From: Roseateles amylovorans
GTDB lineage: Bacteria; Pseudomonadota; Gammaproteobacteria; Burkholderiales; Burkholderiaceae_C
Assembly (NCBI RefSeq): GCF_025398155.2
Contig: NZ_CP104562.2
Location: forward strand, 2,976,001 to 3,040,000
Length of the DNA stretch: 64,000 bases
Direction of reading: 5' to 3'
Positions 35,537-43,700 of the stretch are shown here, piece by piece. How positions within the stretch are numbered: position 1 is the stretch's first letter; every line of letters starts with the position of its first letter. A program made the translations under genes and the position numbers. The notes under the pieces were generated by a model. That model was given only the letters and a program-made list of their open reading frames with translations. It did no database searches and was not told where the DNA came from.

Positions 35537-37142
35537 CGCCTGCAATCACTTCCAGCACCGATTGGTCATCCAGTTCGCCGCGTGAATACACACCGCCGGC
35601 GCGGCGCTCCCGCATCACCATCAACCGGTCGCTGCAGCGCAGGACCTCGGGCAGCTCGGACGAAATGAAGAGCACCGCCATCCGGCGATCCTCCGCCGAG
35701 ACTGCGGGCTCGGCGATGGCGGAGGCGGATTCGCTCGCGCCGGGCGTGGCTTGTCGCCAATTCGTCCCGGGCGTCGCCGGGTCTTCCCGCACCGCACACA
35801 GGCGGCGGACCTCATCCATGATTTCTTCCTTGGCGCGCACGTCGATGCCGCGGGTCGGTTCGTCCAGGATCAGCAACTGCGGTCGCGTCAGCAGCCAGCG
35901 CGCCAGCAGGGCCTTCTGTTGATTGCCGCCGGAGAGCAGGCCGATCGGCGTGTCGATGTCGGCGGTCTTGATGCCGAGGCGGCGGACATAGTCCTCCGCC
36001 AGGGCGCGCTGCCGACGCAACGGCATCGCGCGCCACCAGCCCTGACGGGCCTGCAGCGCGAGGATGATGTTCTCCCGCACCGACAGCGCCAGCACCGCGC
36101 CCTCGACCTTCCGGTCCTCGGAGCAGAAGGCCAGGCCTTCGGCGATGGCCTGTCGGGGCGAGGCCATGCGCTGTCGCCGGCCATTGATCTCGATCTCACC
36201 GGCGTCGGCGGTGTCGGCGCCGAACAGCAGCCGTGCGGTCTCGGTGCGGCCCGATCCCAGCAGGCCGCACAGGCCCATCACCTCGCCGCGACGGATTTCC
36301 AGATCCAAGGGCTGCAAGACACCGCGACGCGCCAACCCATGGGTGCGCAGCACCGGCGGACCCTCGGCGGCGCAGGCGTCGGTGCGCTCGGCGCCCGACG
36401 CCACATGCGGCCCGACCATCCGCTGCACCAGCTCCAGGCGACCGAGTTCGGCCGCGTGGTATTCGCCTTCGGTGCGGCCGTTGCGCATCACCGTGATGCG
36501 GTCGGACACCGCATACACCTGCTCCAGAAAATGGGTCACGAACAGGATGGCCATGCCCTGGTCACGCAGCCGGCGCATCACCCGGAACAGATGCTGCACC
36601 GCGGCCTCGTCCAGGCTGGAGGTGGGCTCGTCCAGGATCAGCACCTGGGCCGAGATGTTCAGCGCCCGCGCGATCGCCACCATCTGCTGCACCGAGAGCG
36701 AATACCGCGCCAGCGGCGCATCCACATCGATGTCGAGTTCCAGCTCCGCAAGCAGCACCCGCGACCGCTCGCGCATCCGCTTCCAGTCGATCTGGCCGAA
36801 GCATCGCGGATAGCGGCCGATGAACAGGTTCTCCGCCACCGACAGGTTGGGGCAGAGGTTCACCTCCTGATAGACGGTGCTGATGCCCAGGTCCTGAGCC
36901 TCCGCCGTGCTGCGCGGGGCGATGTCCTGGCCGCTCAGCCGGATGCGCCCGGCGTCCGGCGCATACAGGCCGGTCAGCACCTTGATCAGCGTGGACTTGC
37001 CCGCGCCGTTCTGGCCCATCAGCGCATGGATCTCGCCGCCGAACAGGCGCAGGCCCACACCGGACAAGGCCTGCACGCCAGGAAATCCCTTGTCGATGTG
37101 CTCCAGCACCAGCAGCGGCGAATCTGCGCTTTCCCGTTTCAA
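35514..37142 (-). CDS. ytfR: Sugar ABC transporter ATP-binding protein (YtfR-like)
   Basis: Tandem ATPase powering the importer. 542 residues: first nucleotide-binding domain with Walker A GQNGAGKSTLIKVL (~44-57), signature LSVQQMVAIARAL (~149-161) and Walker B LILDEPTSSLDE (~167-178). The second domain (~270-500) has the degenerate GLLGSGRTETARLLFG Walker A (~293-308), LSGGNQQKALLARWL (~404-418) and LILDEPTRGIDVRAKEEI (~424-441). An unusual ~35-residue low-complexity insert (AVREDPATPGTNWRQATPGA onward, ~449-484) precedes the final strand of the second domain. The apparent start is a TTG. The binding-protein gene lies 64 bp upstream. Confidence 0.88.
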   Translation of the reverse strand: MKRESADSPLLVLEHIDKGFPGVQALSGVGLRLFGGEIHALMGQNGAGKSTLIKVLTGLYAPDAGRIRLSGQDIAPRSTAEAQDLGISTVYQEVNLCPNLSVAENLFIGRYPRCFGQIDWKRMRERSRVLLAELELDIDVDAPLARYSLSVQQMVAIARALNISAQVLILDEPTSSLDEAAVQHLFRVMRRLRDQGMAILFVTHFLEQVYAVSDRITVMRNGRTEGEYHAAELGRLELVQRMVGPHVASGAERTDACAAEGPPVLRTHGLARRGVLQPLDLEIRRGEVMGLCGLLGSGRTETARLLFGADTADAGEIEINGRRQRMASPRQAIAEGLAFCSEDRKVEGAVLALSVRENIILALQARQGWWRAMPLRRQRALAEDYVRRLGIKTADIDTPIGLLSGGNQQKALLARWLLTRPQLLILDEPTRGIDVRAKEEIMDEVRRLCAVREDPATPGTNWRQATPGASESASAIAEPAVSAEDRRMAVLFISSELPEVLRCSDRLMVMRERRAGGVYSRGELDDQSVLEVIAGDGGARRD

Positions 37143-37206
37143 CGTCGCACCCCGTGTCCTCTCGACCCGGTCGGCGGCCGGGTCGGCCGCCTCGCGGGCT
37201 CTGTGC

Positions 37207-38178
37207 TCAGTACTTGCGCTTGGGCAGTTCCTGCGCGGCGACGTCCGCCGTGAACACGCCTTCTTCGGTCGTGATCCGCTTGGGCAGGGTCTTGCCGGCC
37301 TTCACATCCTTGGCCAGTTGCATCAGCTGCGGTCCCAGCAGCGGATTGCATTCGATGGTCACATTCAGCTTGCCGGCCACCATCGCCTCGAAGGCGCCGC
37401 GCACGCCGTCGATCGACACGATCGCGATGTCCTTCACCGGCTTCAGACCGGCTTCCTCGATCGCCTGGATGGCGCCGATGGCCATGTCATCGTTGTGCGC
37501 ATAGAGCAGGTGGATCTTCTTGTCCTTGGCCTTGAGGAAGGCCTCCATCACTTCCTTGCCCTTGGCACGGGTGAAGTCGCCCGACTGCGAGCGCACGATC
37601 TTGATGCGCGGATCGGCCTTGATGATTTCCTCGAAGCCCTTCTTGCGATCGATCGCCGGCGCCGAGCCCACGGTGCCTTGCAGCTCCACGATGTTGACCT
37701 CGCCCTGGGGCACCGTCTTCTTGGCCCAGTCCAGCACCCAGCGGCCGGCCTTGCGGCCTTCCTCGACGAAGTCCGAGCCGATGAAGGTCACATACAGCGA
37801 CGGGTCGGTCACGTTCACCGCGCGGTCGGTCAGGATCACCGGGATCTTGGCGTTCTTGGCTTCGCGCAGCACCGTGTCCCAGCCGGACTCCACCACCGGC
37901 GAGAACGCGATCACATCCACCTTCTGCGCAATGAAGCTGCGGATCGCCTTGACCTGGTTCTCCTGCTTTTGCTGCGCATCGGCGAATTTCAGCGTGATGC
38001 CGGCCTGCTTGGCGGCGTCCTTGATCGAGGCGGTGTTGGCGGTGCGCCATTCACTTTCGGCACCCACCTGGCTGAAGCCCAGCACCAAGGGTGCATCGGC
38101 AGCGTGAACGCTCAGCACCGGGCCGAGCGTCAGGGCGAGCGCGGTCGCGCCCAGAAGATGGCGGCGAGTCTTCAACAT
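37207..38178 (-). CDS. ytfQ: Sugar ABC transporter substrate-binding protein (YtfQ-like)
   Basis: Periplasmic sugar-binding component, 323 residues. A Sec/Tat-like signal peptide (KTRRHLLGATALALTLGPVL, cleaved near VHAAD, ~27) is followed by a type I periplasmic-binding fold: LGFSQVGAESEWRTANT (~33-49), IRSFIAQKVDVIAFSPVVES (~77-96) and LLYAHNDDMAIGAIQAIEEA (~226-245). The E-x-E-W-R-T segment near the N-terminus is typical of the YtfQ/galactofuranose-arabinose subgroup. The ATG at 38178 has a strong GAGGAGA ribosome site; the longer frame upstream is not typical coding. First gene of the four-gene transporter operon. Confidence 0.9.
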   Translation of the reverse strand: MLKTRRHLLGATALALTLGPVLSVHAADAPLVLGFSQVGAESEWRTANTASIKDAAKQAGITLKFADAQQKQENQVKAIRSFIAQKVDVIAFSPVVESGWDTVLREAKNAKIPVILTDRAVNVTDPSLYVTFIGSDFVEEGRKAGRWVLDWAKKTVPQGEVNIVELQGTVGSAPAIDRKKGFEEIIKADPRIKIVRSQSGDFTRAKGKEVMEAFLKAKDKKIHLLYAHNDDMAIGAIQAIEEAGLKPVKDIAIVSIDGVRGAFEAMVAGKLNVTIECNPLLGPQLMQLAKDVKAGKTLPKRITTEEGVFTADVAAQELPKRKY

Positions 38179-38616
38179 GCTTGTCTCCTCATTCGACTTG
38201 GTATGGGAGGTCATGCCCGACAGGACGCCGGACAAGCCTCGAGAGGTGGCTGGCATCGTAGGCACGGACGTTCCGTGCAACCAATCACATTTGAGGATGG
38301 GGTGATGTCGAGATCGGTATCGGAGCGTCGGGATTGATATTCGGGTTGTTCCCAGGTGCCACGCATCGCAGGGGCCGTCCACGACGGGCGGACGTTCGGC
38401 CAAGGTGCGAGTCCGCCGCCCGCCGTGTTGCCTGCGGCGTGGGAGCTGCGCTGGCGTGCCCGCCGCCGCGCAAACCCGGACCGCGCCCCGGATGCCGGGG
38501 TCATGCACTGGAAGGCGCCGGAGCGGCGGCCTATCGTCAGTGCGGCGCCGCCGTGCGTCGACCAGACTTCAGCAAGACTTCAGCAAGACTTCAACAAGAC
38601 CCCAAGGAGGCCGCTC
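38179..38616. promoter_or_regulatory. Divergent intergenic region before transporter and PEP-CTERM-like genes
   Basis: 438 bp. The transporter promoter should lie at 38180-38350; it includes a 20-bp stretch (38304-38323) that matches 15 of 20 bases near the distant aldonate dehydratase gene. A CCCCGG/CCGGGG hairpin lies at 38486-38500 and an 11-bp triplicate repeat at 38564-38596. No gene was recognised. Confidence 0.5.
38564..38596 (+). repeat. 11-bp direct repeat AGACTTCAGCA x3
   Basis: Two exact units and a third with one change, immediately before the AAGGAGG ribosome site of the next gene. Copy number change would alter the 5' leader. Confidence 0.85.
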
Positions 38617-39369
38617 ATGACCGGATTCATGTTTTCACCGGGACGCGCCCGTGGCCTGCGGGCCGCCCTGGCGGCGCTGGCTGCCTGGGGGCTGTTGCTC
38701 CTGGCGTCCACGCCCGCGCATGCACTGGAGTTTCGTTACTCCTACGTCGGGCAGCTGTTCGATGTCCAGACCCGCCTGATCCGGGAGGATCCTCCCAATG
38801 ACCTGGTCGTCGCGCCGTACCGGATCCGGGCCGACATCTGGACCTCCGAGATCCTGGCAGCTGGCGCCACCCAGGACGACATCCTGCGCTTTTCGCTCAC
38901 GCTGCTGCCCGCCAGCGGCGGTCCCGGACAGACCCTGACGTTTCCCGGACCGGGCGATCCCTGCTGCGGCGGCTCGGTTCAAACCGTTGGCAGCTTCTCC
39001 ATCGGTGCGACCGGCATGTTCGCGTTGCCCACGGTCTGGAGCCTCTCGATCGACCAACTGACCATCGCGCCGACCGGACGTTTCGAGCAACTGAGCCTGA
39101 GCACCTCCAACACCCGCGATTCGATTTCTGGCGAGCTCGAGACCTGGAATGTGCGGTCGGGGTCGCTGTCGGCATCGCCCGGGGTGTGGTTCATGGCCGT
39201 GGTCCCGGAAGTCTCATCCCTCGTCCTGATGATCGCGGGCCTGCTGATCCTGGTCGTGCTGCGAGCGACGGGACGGCGCGTCCGGTGGCCGGGCGCGACC
39301 CAGGATGCGGGTCGCCAGGAATCGTGGTCCGGGCGCACCGACCATCCTTCCTTGGGGGGACAGACCTGA
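38617..39369 (+). CDS. Exported protein with PEP-CTERM-like C-terminal anchor
   Basis: A 250-residue exported protein of unknown function. A signal peptide (~10-35, ending STPAHAL) is followed by a beta-rich region with a CCGG pair. The C-terminal tripartite signal reads VPEVSSLVLMIAGLLILVVL and then a basic ATGRRVRWPG cluster: a VPE motif, a membrane helix and arginines, the layout of PEP-CTERM exosortase substrates. An unusually long hydrophilic tail (~25 residues) follows the basic cluster, so the match is not perfect. The ATG at 38617 is preceded by AAGGAGG. The gene is isolated; no exosortase is in the window. Confidence 0.68.
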   Translation: MTGFMFSPGRARGLRAALAALAAWGLLLLASTPAHALEFRYSYVGQLFDVQTRLIREDPPNDLVVAPYRIRADIWTSEILAAGATQDDILRFSLTLLPASGGPGQTLTFPGPGDPCCGGSVQTVGSFSIGATGMFALPTVWSLSIDQLTIAPTGRFEQLSLSTSNTRDSISGELETWNVRSGSLSASPGVWFMAVVPEVSSLVLMIAGLLILVVLRATGRRVRWPGATQDAGRQESWSGRTDHPSLGGQT

Positions 39370-39527
39370 TCCATGTGAGTGCTTTGTGCGGAATTCCCGA
39401 TGGCGGTCGTTGACGGAACAGACTTGTCGCGCCTGAGCTGCAAGGGTTCGGCCTGAGGGCGGCGGGCTCGCGGACACTCCCGGCCGGAGGGTCGAGACGA
39501 CCCCGTTCAGACAGGGAGAACCGCACC

Positions 39528-40025
39528 ATGGCTCGTTGCGCGTATTGCGACACCACCATTCTTTTCGGCGGCAAGTCGCAAGGCGACCGGCGCTACTGCA
39601 ACAACACCTGCATGGCCAACGGCGCCATGGCGCAGGCGGCTGCGCAATTGAGCGATGCGGATGTCCGCTACCACGTCACCTTGGTCCACCGCGGCAACTG
39701 CCCGCAATGCAGCGGCCAGGGGCCGGTGGATGTGCATACCTCGCACCGTGTCTGGTCCGCCGTGCTGATGACCCAATGGTCCAGCCGGCCGATCATCAGC
39801 TGCCAACGCTGCGGCAACAAGCGCAAGCTGGGCGATGCGGCGTTCTCGCTGGTCCTGGGCTGGTGGGGCTTCCCTTGGGGCCTGGTGATGACGCCGGTGC
39901 AGGTGGTGCGCAACATCGCCGGCGCCTTCAGCGGCCCGAAGCCGGATGTGCCGTCCGATGCGCTGGAAAAGCAGATGCGCCTGCGTCTGGCCGCCCATCT
40001 GTTGTCGCGCCAGCAAGGCGATTGA
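39528..40025 (+). CDS. Zinc-ribbon hypothetical protein
   Basis: 165 residues with two paired-cysteine sites: CAYCDTTILFGG...YCNNTC near the N-terminus (~4-28) and CPQC (~58) with CQRC (~92), so probably two zinc knuckles. A weak hydrophobic segment (AAFSLVLGWWGFPWGLVMTP, ~103-122) follows. The function is unknown; the pattern resembles small membrane-associated zinc-finger proteins. The start at ATG 39528 is preceded by AGGGAGA. It ends at a 6-bp hairpin and a microrepeat array. Confidence 0.62.
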   Translation: MARCAYCDTTILFGGKSQGDRRYCNNTCMANGAMAQAAAQLSDADVRYHVTLVHRGNCPQCSGQGPVDVHTSHRVWSAVLMTQWSSRPIISCQRCGNKRKLGDAAFSLVLGWWGFPWGLVMTPVQVVRNIAGAFSGPKPDVPSDALEKQMRLRLAAHLLSRQQGD

Positions 40026-40060
40026 GCGCGGGAGCGCTCCAGCGGGCCCTTTGCCCTTGG

Positions 40061-40133
40061 CTATCTGCTATCTGCTATCGGATCTCGGATCTCGGATCTC
40101 GGATTCCGGCTATCCGGCTATCCGGCTATCCGG
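40061..40133. repeat. Evolving 7-8-bp tandem microrepeat
   Basis: CTATCTG x2, then ATCTCGG x3, then CTATCCGG x3, each block a variant of the last. It begins 36 bp past the zinc-ribbon gene stop. Confidence 0.85.
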
Positions 40134-40323
40134 CCCATGGACCATTGGGCCTTTAGGCATTTGGTCGATCATGGTCGACTGACTCATTTGTTGAGCCGCC
40201 CGCGGTCGAGCGACGGCGGGCGTCGCATTCTTTCAACGCTGTGGCGTGTGTACGCGCCGTTGGGGTCGACCCACCTGGGATTGCTCAAGATTTCACTTCC
40301 CCCTCAGGGGTGAACTCACGAGG

Positions 40324-40341
40324 GATCGAGCGCGCTCGATC
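40324..40341. promoter_or_regulatory. 18-bp perfect palindrome
   Basis: GATCGAGCG/CGCTCGATC with no spacer, followed five bases later by a hairpin. It could be a protein-binding site; no family is assigned. Confidence 0.45.
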
Positions 40342-40346
40342 GGGGG

Positions 40347-40375
40347 AATGAGATTTGCGGGCGACATCTCATTTT
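40347..40375 (+). terminator. Terminator-like hairpin in the adhesin leader
   Basis: AATGAGAT pairs with ATCTCATT around an 11-nt loop and is followed by TT and then GG, so the T-tract is short. It may end transcription coming from the zinc-ribbon gene. Confidence 0.45.
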
Positions 40376-40496
40376 GGTTCTTGCCCCTCCATCGAGCCCT
40401 TGCGGCGATTCGCGTCCCCATCGAGGTTCTCTCGCATCGATGGCCGGCAGTGAGGCGGTCGCCAAGCCCGCTCTTCGGCCGGGTTAATGCATCGGG

Positions 40497-40511
40497 ATTG
40501 ACGGCGTCAAT
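40497..40511. promoter_or_regulatory. 15-bp palindrome containing a TTGACG box
   Basis: ATTGACG-G-CGTCAAT is a perfect 7-1-7 inverted repeat 86 bp before the riboswitch. TTGACG also resembles a -35 hexamer, so a regulator binding here could block or recruit polymerase. No good -10 was identified. Confidence 0.4.
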
Positions 40512-40582
40512 CACCTTTAAACAGATCAATTTCCGGGTTTGCTGCTCGATAGCATCGATGGCTTCTTGCGAGGCGGTCGGTG

Positions 40583-40702
40583 TATCGGCGGCCTGGCGGC
40601 CCAGGGCAAAACCGGTGTGAACCGGTGACGCAAAGCCACCGGTCTCTCGGACCTGTCGACTGCTCGACACGTTCCTGGAGATAGCGGGGTTGCCGGTTCG
40701 GC
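40583..40702 (+). ncRNA. Cyclic-di-GMP-I (GEMM-I) riboswitch
   Basis: An RNA aptamer that senses the second messenger c-di-GMP. The conserved blocks appear in order: CAGGGCAAA (40602-40610), a short hairpin ACCGG/CCGGT around TGTGAA, GACGCAAAGCC (40627-40637) with CCGG next, a second hairpin region (GTCGACTGCTCGAC and flanks), then GGAGATAGCGGGGTTGCCGG (40677-40696), which matches the receptor/P1 end of the Vibrio Vc2 element. Outer boundaries are approximate. It is on the same strand as the giant adhesin gene and ends ~75 nt before its start, so it should control transcription or translation of that gene. Whether c-di-GMP turns expression on or off is not visible; no intrinsic terminator follows it. 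Confidence 0.88.
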
Positions 40703-40776
40703 GCGGTCCGGATCGTGATGAAGCGTCGCGGCGTGATGCGCGGTCTTGGGTGCACGTTCAACCTGAGTCTGTCGCG

Positions 40777-43700
40777 ATGAACCGCCTTCAATACCGAATC
40801 GTTTTCAACCAGCAACGCGGCCAGTTGATGGCGGTGGCCGAGACGGTGCGCAGCCAGGGCAAGGGCGCCGCGGGCGAGAGTGACGGCCCATCGCGCCGGG
40901 CGCTGACCTCCGAGGCGTCGGTGCCTGCGGTGTCTCGTGGCCCGCCGGCGCTGCTGGGCTTGGTGGCGGCCATGGCCATGTCGATGGCGCTGACTGCGGC
41001 GCTGACGCTCTCGCCCGACGCGCAAGCGCAGATCAAGCCCGACGCCACCGCGCCCAAGAACCAGCAGCCCACGGTGCTCACTGCGCCCAATGGCACGCCG
41101 CTGGTCAACATCCAGACGCCGAGTGCGGCGGGGGTCTCGCGCAACACCTACAGCCAGTTCGACGTCAACCCGTCGGGCGTCATCCTCAACAACTCGCGGG
41201 GGGAGACCAGCACGCAGCTCGGCGGCTGGGTGCAGGGCAATCCGTGGCTGGCCAAGGGCGAGGCGCGGGTCATCCTCAACGAGGTCAACAGCAGCAACCC
41301 AAGCCAGCTCAAGGGCTTCGTGGAGGTGGGCGGACGCCGGGCCGAGGTGGTCATCGCCAACCCGGCCGGCATCGTGGTCGATGGCGCAGGCTTCATCAAC
41401 GCCAGCAGCGCCACGCTGACCACCGGCACTGCGCGCTGGGGCGCGGACGGCAGCCTCACCGGCTTCGGCGTGCAGGGCGGCCTGATCCGCATCGACGGTC
41501 AGGGGTTGGACGCGAGCCAGACCGACTACACCGCGCTCCTGGCCCGCGCCGTGGAGATCAATGCGGGCCTGTGGGCCAAGGACGTGCGCATCGGCACCGG
41601 CACGCAGGTGATGGGTGCCAACCTGAATGCGGGAGGTGAGGCCCTGGCGCCCACCGGCGAGCGGCCTCGCTACGCGCTGGACAGCACCGCCCTGGGCGGG
41701 ATCTATGCGCAGCGAATCACGCTGGTCGGCACCGAGGATGGCCTGGGGGTGCGCCAGGCCGGGCAACTGATCGCCGGGCAGCTCACGCTCAATGCGCAGG
41801 GCTGGCTGGACAACACCGGCACCGTCTATGCGCAGGACGCCGCACCCGCCAACGGCGAGGCGGCGCTCACGGTGCGGATGTCGCAGGGCGTGCGCAACGC
41901 TGGCTGGCTGGCGGCCAAGGGCTCGGCCACCCTCAGCGGCGGGCAACTGCAGGGCGAAGCGGGCAGCGTCACGGCCGCAGGCCTCAATGACGACGGCACA
42001 CTCACTGCCGGCGCGGGCAACCTCACGCTGACGGCCGAGGGCCTGTCGCGCCAGGCCGGCCAAGTGCTGGCCGGTGCGGCGCTGCAGGCGTCCGGCGACT
42101 CGTTCGATGCCACGGGTGCGCAGTTCCAGGCGGCGCGCATTCAGCTGTCCGCGGCGGCGCTGCGCGCCGACAACGCGCAGCTCTTCTCGACCGGGACGCT
42201 GGACCTTCGCTCCGGCGGTCTGTTGAGCACGCAGGGCGCGTCCCTCGTTGGGCAACAACTGCTGATCGCAGCGACCGATCTGGACAACACCCGAGGCGAG
42301 TGGCTGCATCTGGGCAGCGAGGCGCTGTCGGTGTCGGTGAGCGGCAACCTGATGACCGATGGCGGCCGCATCGCCAGCAATGGGCGGGAGTTCGTGCTCT
42401 CGGCCGGCCAACTGAGCGGCGTGCAAGCCCGTCTGGAGCACTACGGCAGCGGCGCGATGCGCCTGAGCGCGGTGGACGCCGATCTGCGAGGCGCCGCCCT
42501 CAGCACCAACGGCGCGTTGGAGGTGTCGGCCGGCCGGCTGCAGCTCGACAGCGCGGACGTGCTGGGCCGCAGCGTGCAGCTGCAGTCTGAGGGCGCACTG
42601 TCGCTGCGTCAGGCGGTGGTGCGCAGCAGCGGTGCCACGTCGCTGAGCGCGGACAGCCTCGACAACCGTGGCGGGCAGGTGCTGGCGGATGCGGGGCTCG
42701 CCGTGCAGGTGCGCTCGTCCATCCAGAACGATGGCGGTCAGCTCCAGGCGGCGCAAGGCGGGTTGAGTCTCTCCGGTCAAGGTGCGCTGAGCAATCGGGC
42801 GGGGATGATCGCGGCGCGGGATGCGGTGTCGATTCAAGCGGCCTCGCTGAGTCAGGAGCACGGTGGGCTCGTCAGCGGGCAGGATGTGCAGTTGAGGCTG
42901 CAAGGCGGGCTGGTTCAAGACAGCGAAGGGAAGGGCGCGGCTGGCGCATCGAGCATCGTGGCCGCGCGGGATCTCACGGTCGATGCGCGGACGGTTAACA
43001 GCCAGGGTGCGCTGCGCGCAGGAACATCGGCGACGCTCGCGACGGTCGACTCTGCCACCTTCGGCGGATCGGTTTACGGAGGCGCCTCGCTGCGCGCGAC
43101 GTCCGGGACTGATCTGTCCATCACTGGTCTCTTCGGATCGCAAGGCGATGCCTCGGCGCAGGCTGGACGTGCACTGAGAGCGTCGTCGACATCGACGATG
43201 GCCGCCGGTCTGCTCACCGACGGTCGCATCGCGGAGCGCGGCACGCTGACCGTGGTTGCGAACGAAGCCGCAGTGCAAGGCCAAGTGCTGGCGGCCGACG
43301 CTGCGCTCAGCGCTCAGCAGTTGGACCTCAGCCGCAGCCAGATCTCGGTCGGGCATGGCGTGACGTTGCAGTCCACGCAATTCCTCATCACCGAGGGTGC
43401 GACGCTGCGCAGTGGGTCGTTGTTGCTGCAGGCGACGGACTGGCGCAATGCGGGCGGCACGGTGGCGGTGAGCGGTGACGGCGCGTGGACGGTGGCGCTG
43501 GCAGGCCAGTTGGACAACCGTGGCGGCGTGATCCAGACCAACAGCCGCGCGGCGTCGGTCAGCGCGCAGTCGCTGGACAACACCGGTGGCGTGCTCTCCA
43601 CCAGCGGCGCCGCCATGCGAGTGCAGACGGGCCAGTTGCAGAACCAGGACGGGCTGCTCAGCGCCGGCGGGCTGCTCGATCTGAACGCCCAGTCGCTGTT

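Larger units (their letters stand above)
40026..40776 (+). promoter_or_regulatory. Long structured leader of the FhaB/CdiA gene
   Basis: 751 bp without a protein gene. In order it holds a microrepeat array (40061-40133), an 18-bp perfect palindrome (40324-40341), a terminator-like hairpin (40347-40375), a 15-bp palindrome (40497-40511) and the cyclic-di-GMP riboswitch (~40583-40702). The promoter of the adhesin gene is presumably upstream of the riboswitch, perhaps using the TTGACG at 40498 as its -35. Confidence 0.65.

Noticed and set aside
38486..38500. CCCCGG-ATG-CCGGGG hairpin as terminator
   Set aside because: Short stem, three-base loop, no T-tract, and no gene ending nearby on the plus strand.
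40061..40133. CRISPR array
   Set aside because: Units of 7-8 bp without spacers; no cas genes in the window.
40690..40776. TTG start of the adhesin at 40690
   Set aside because: It lies inside the riboswitch; the conserved ESPR signal sequence begins at the ATG at 40777.
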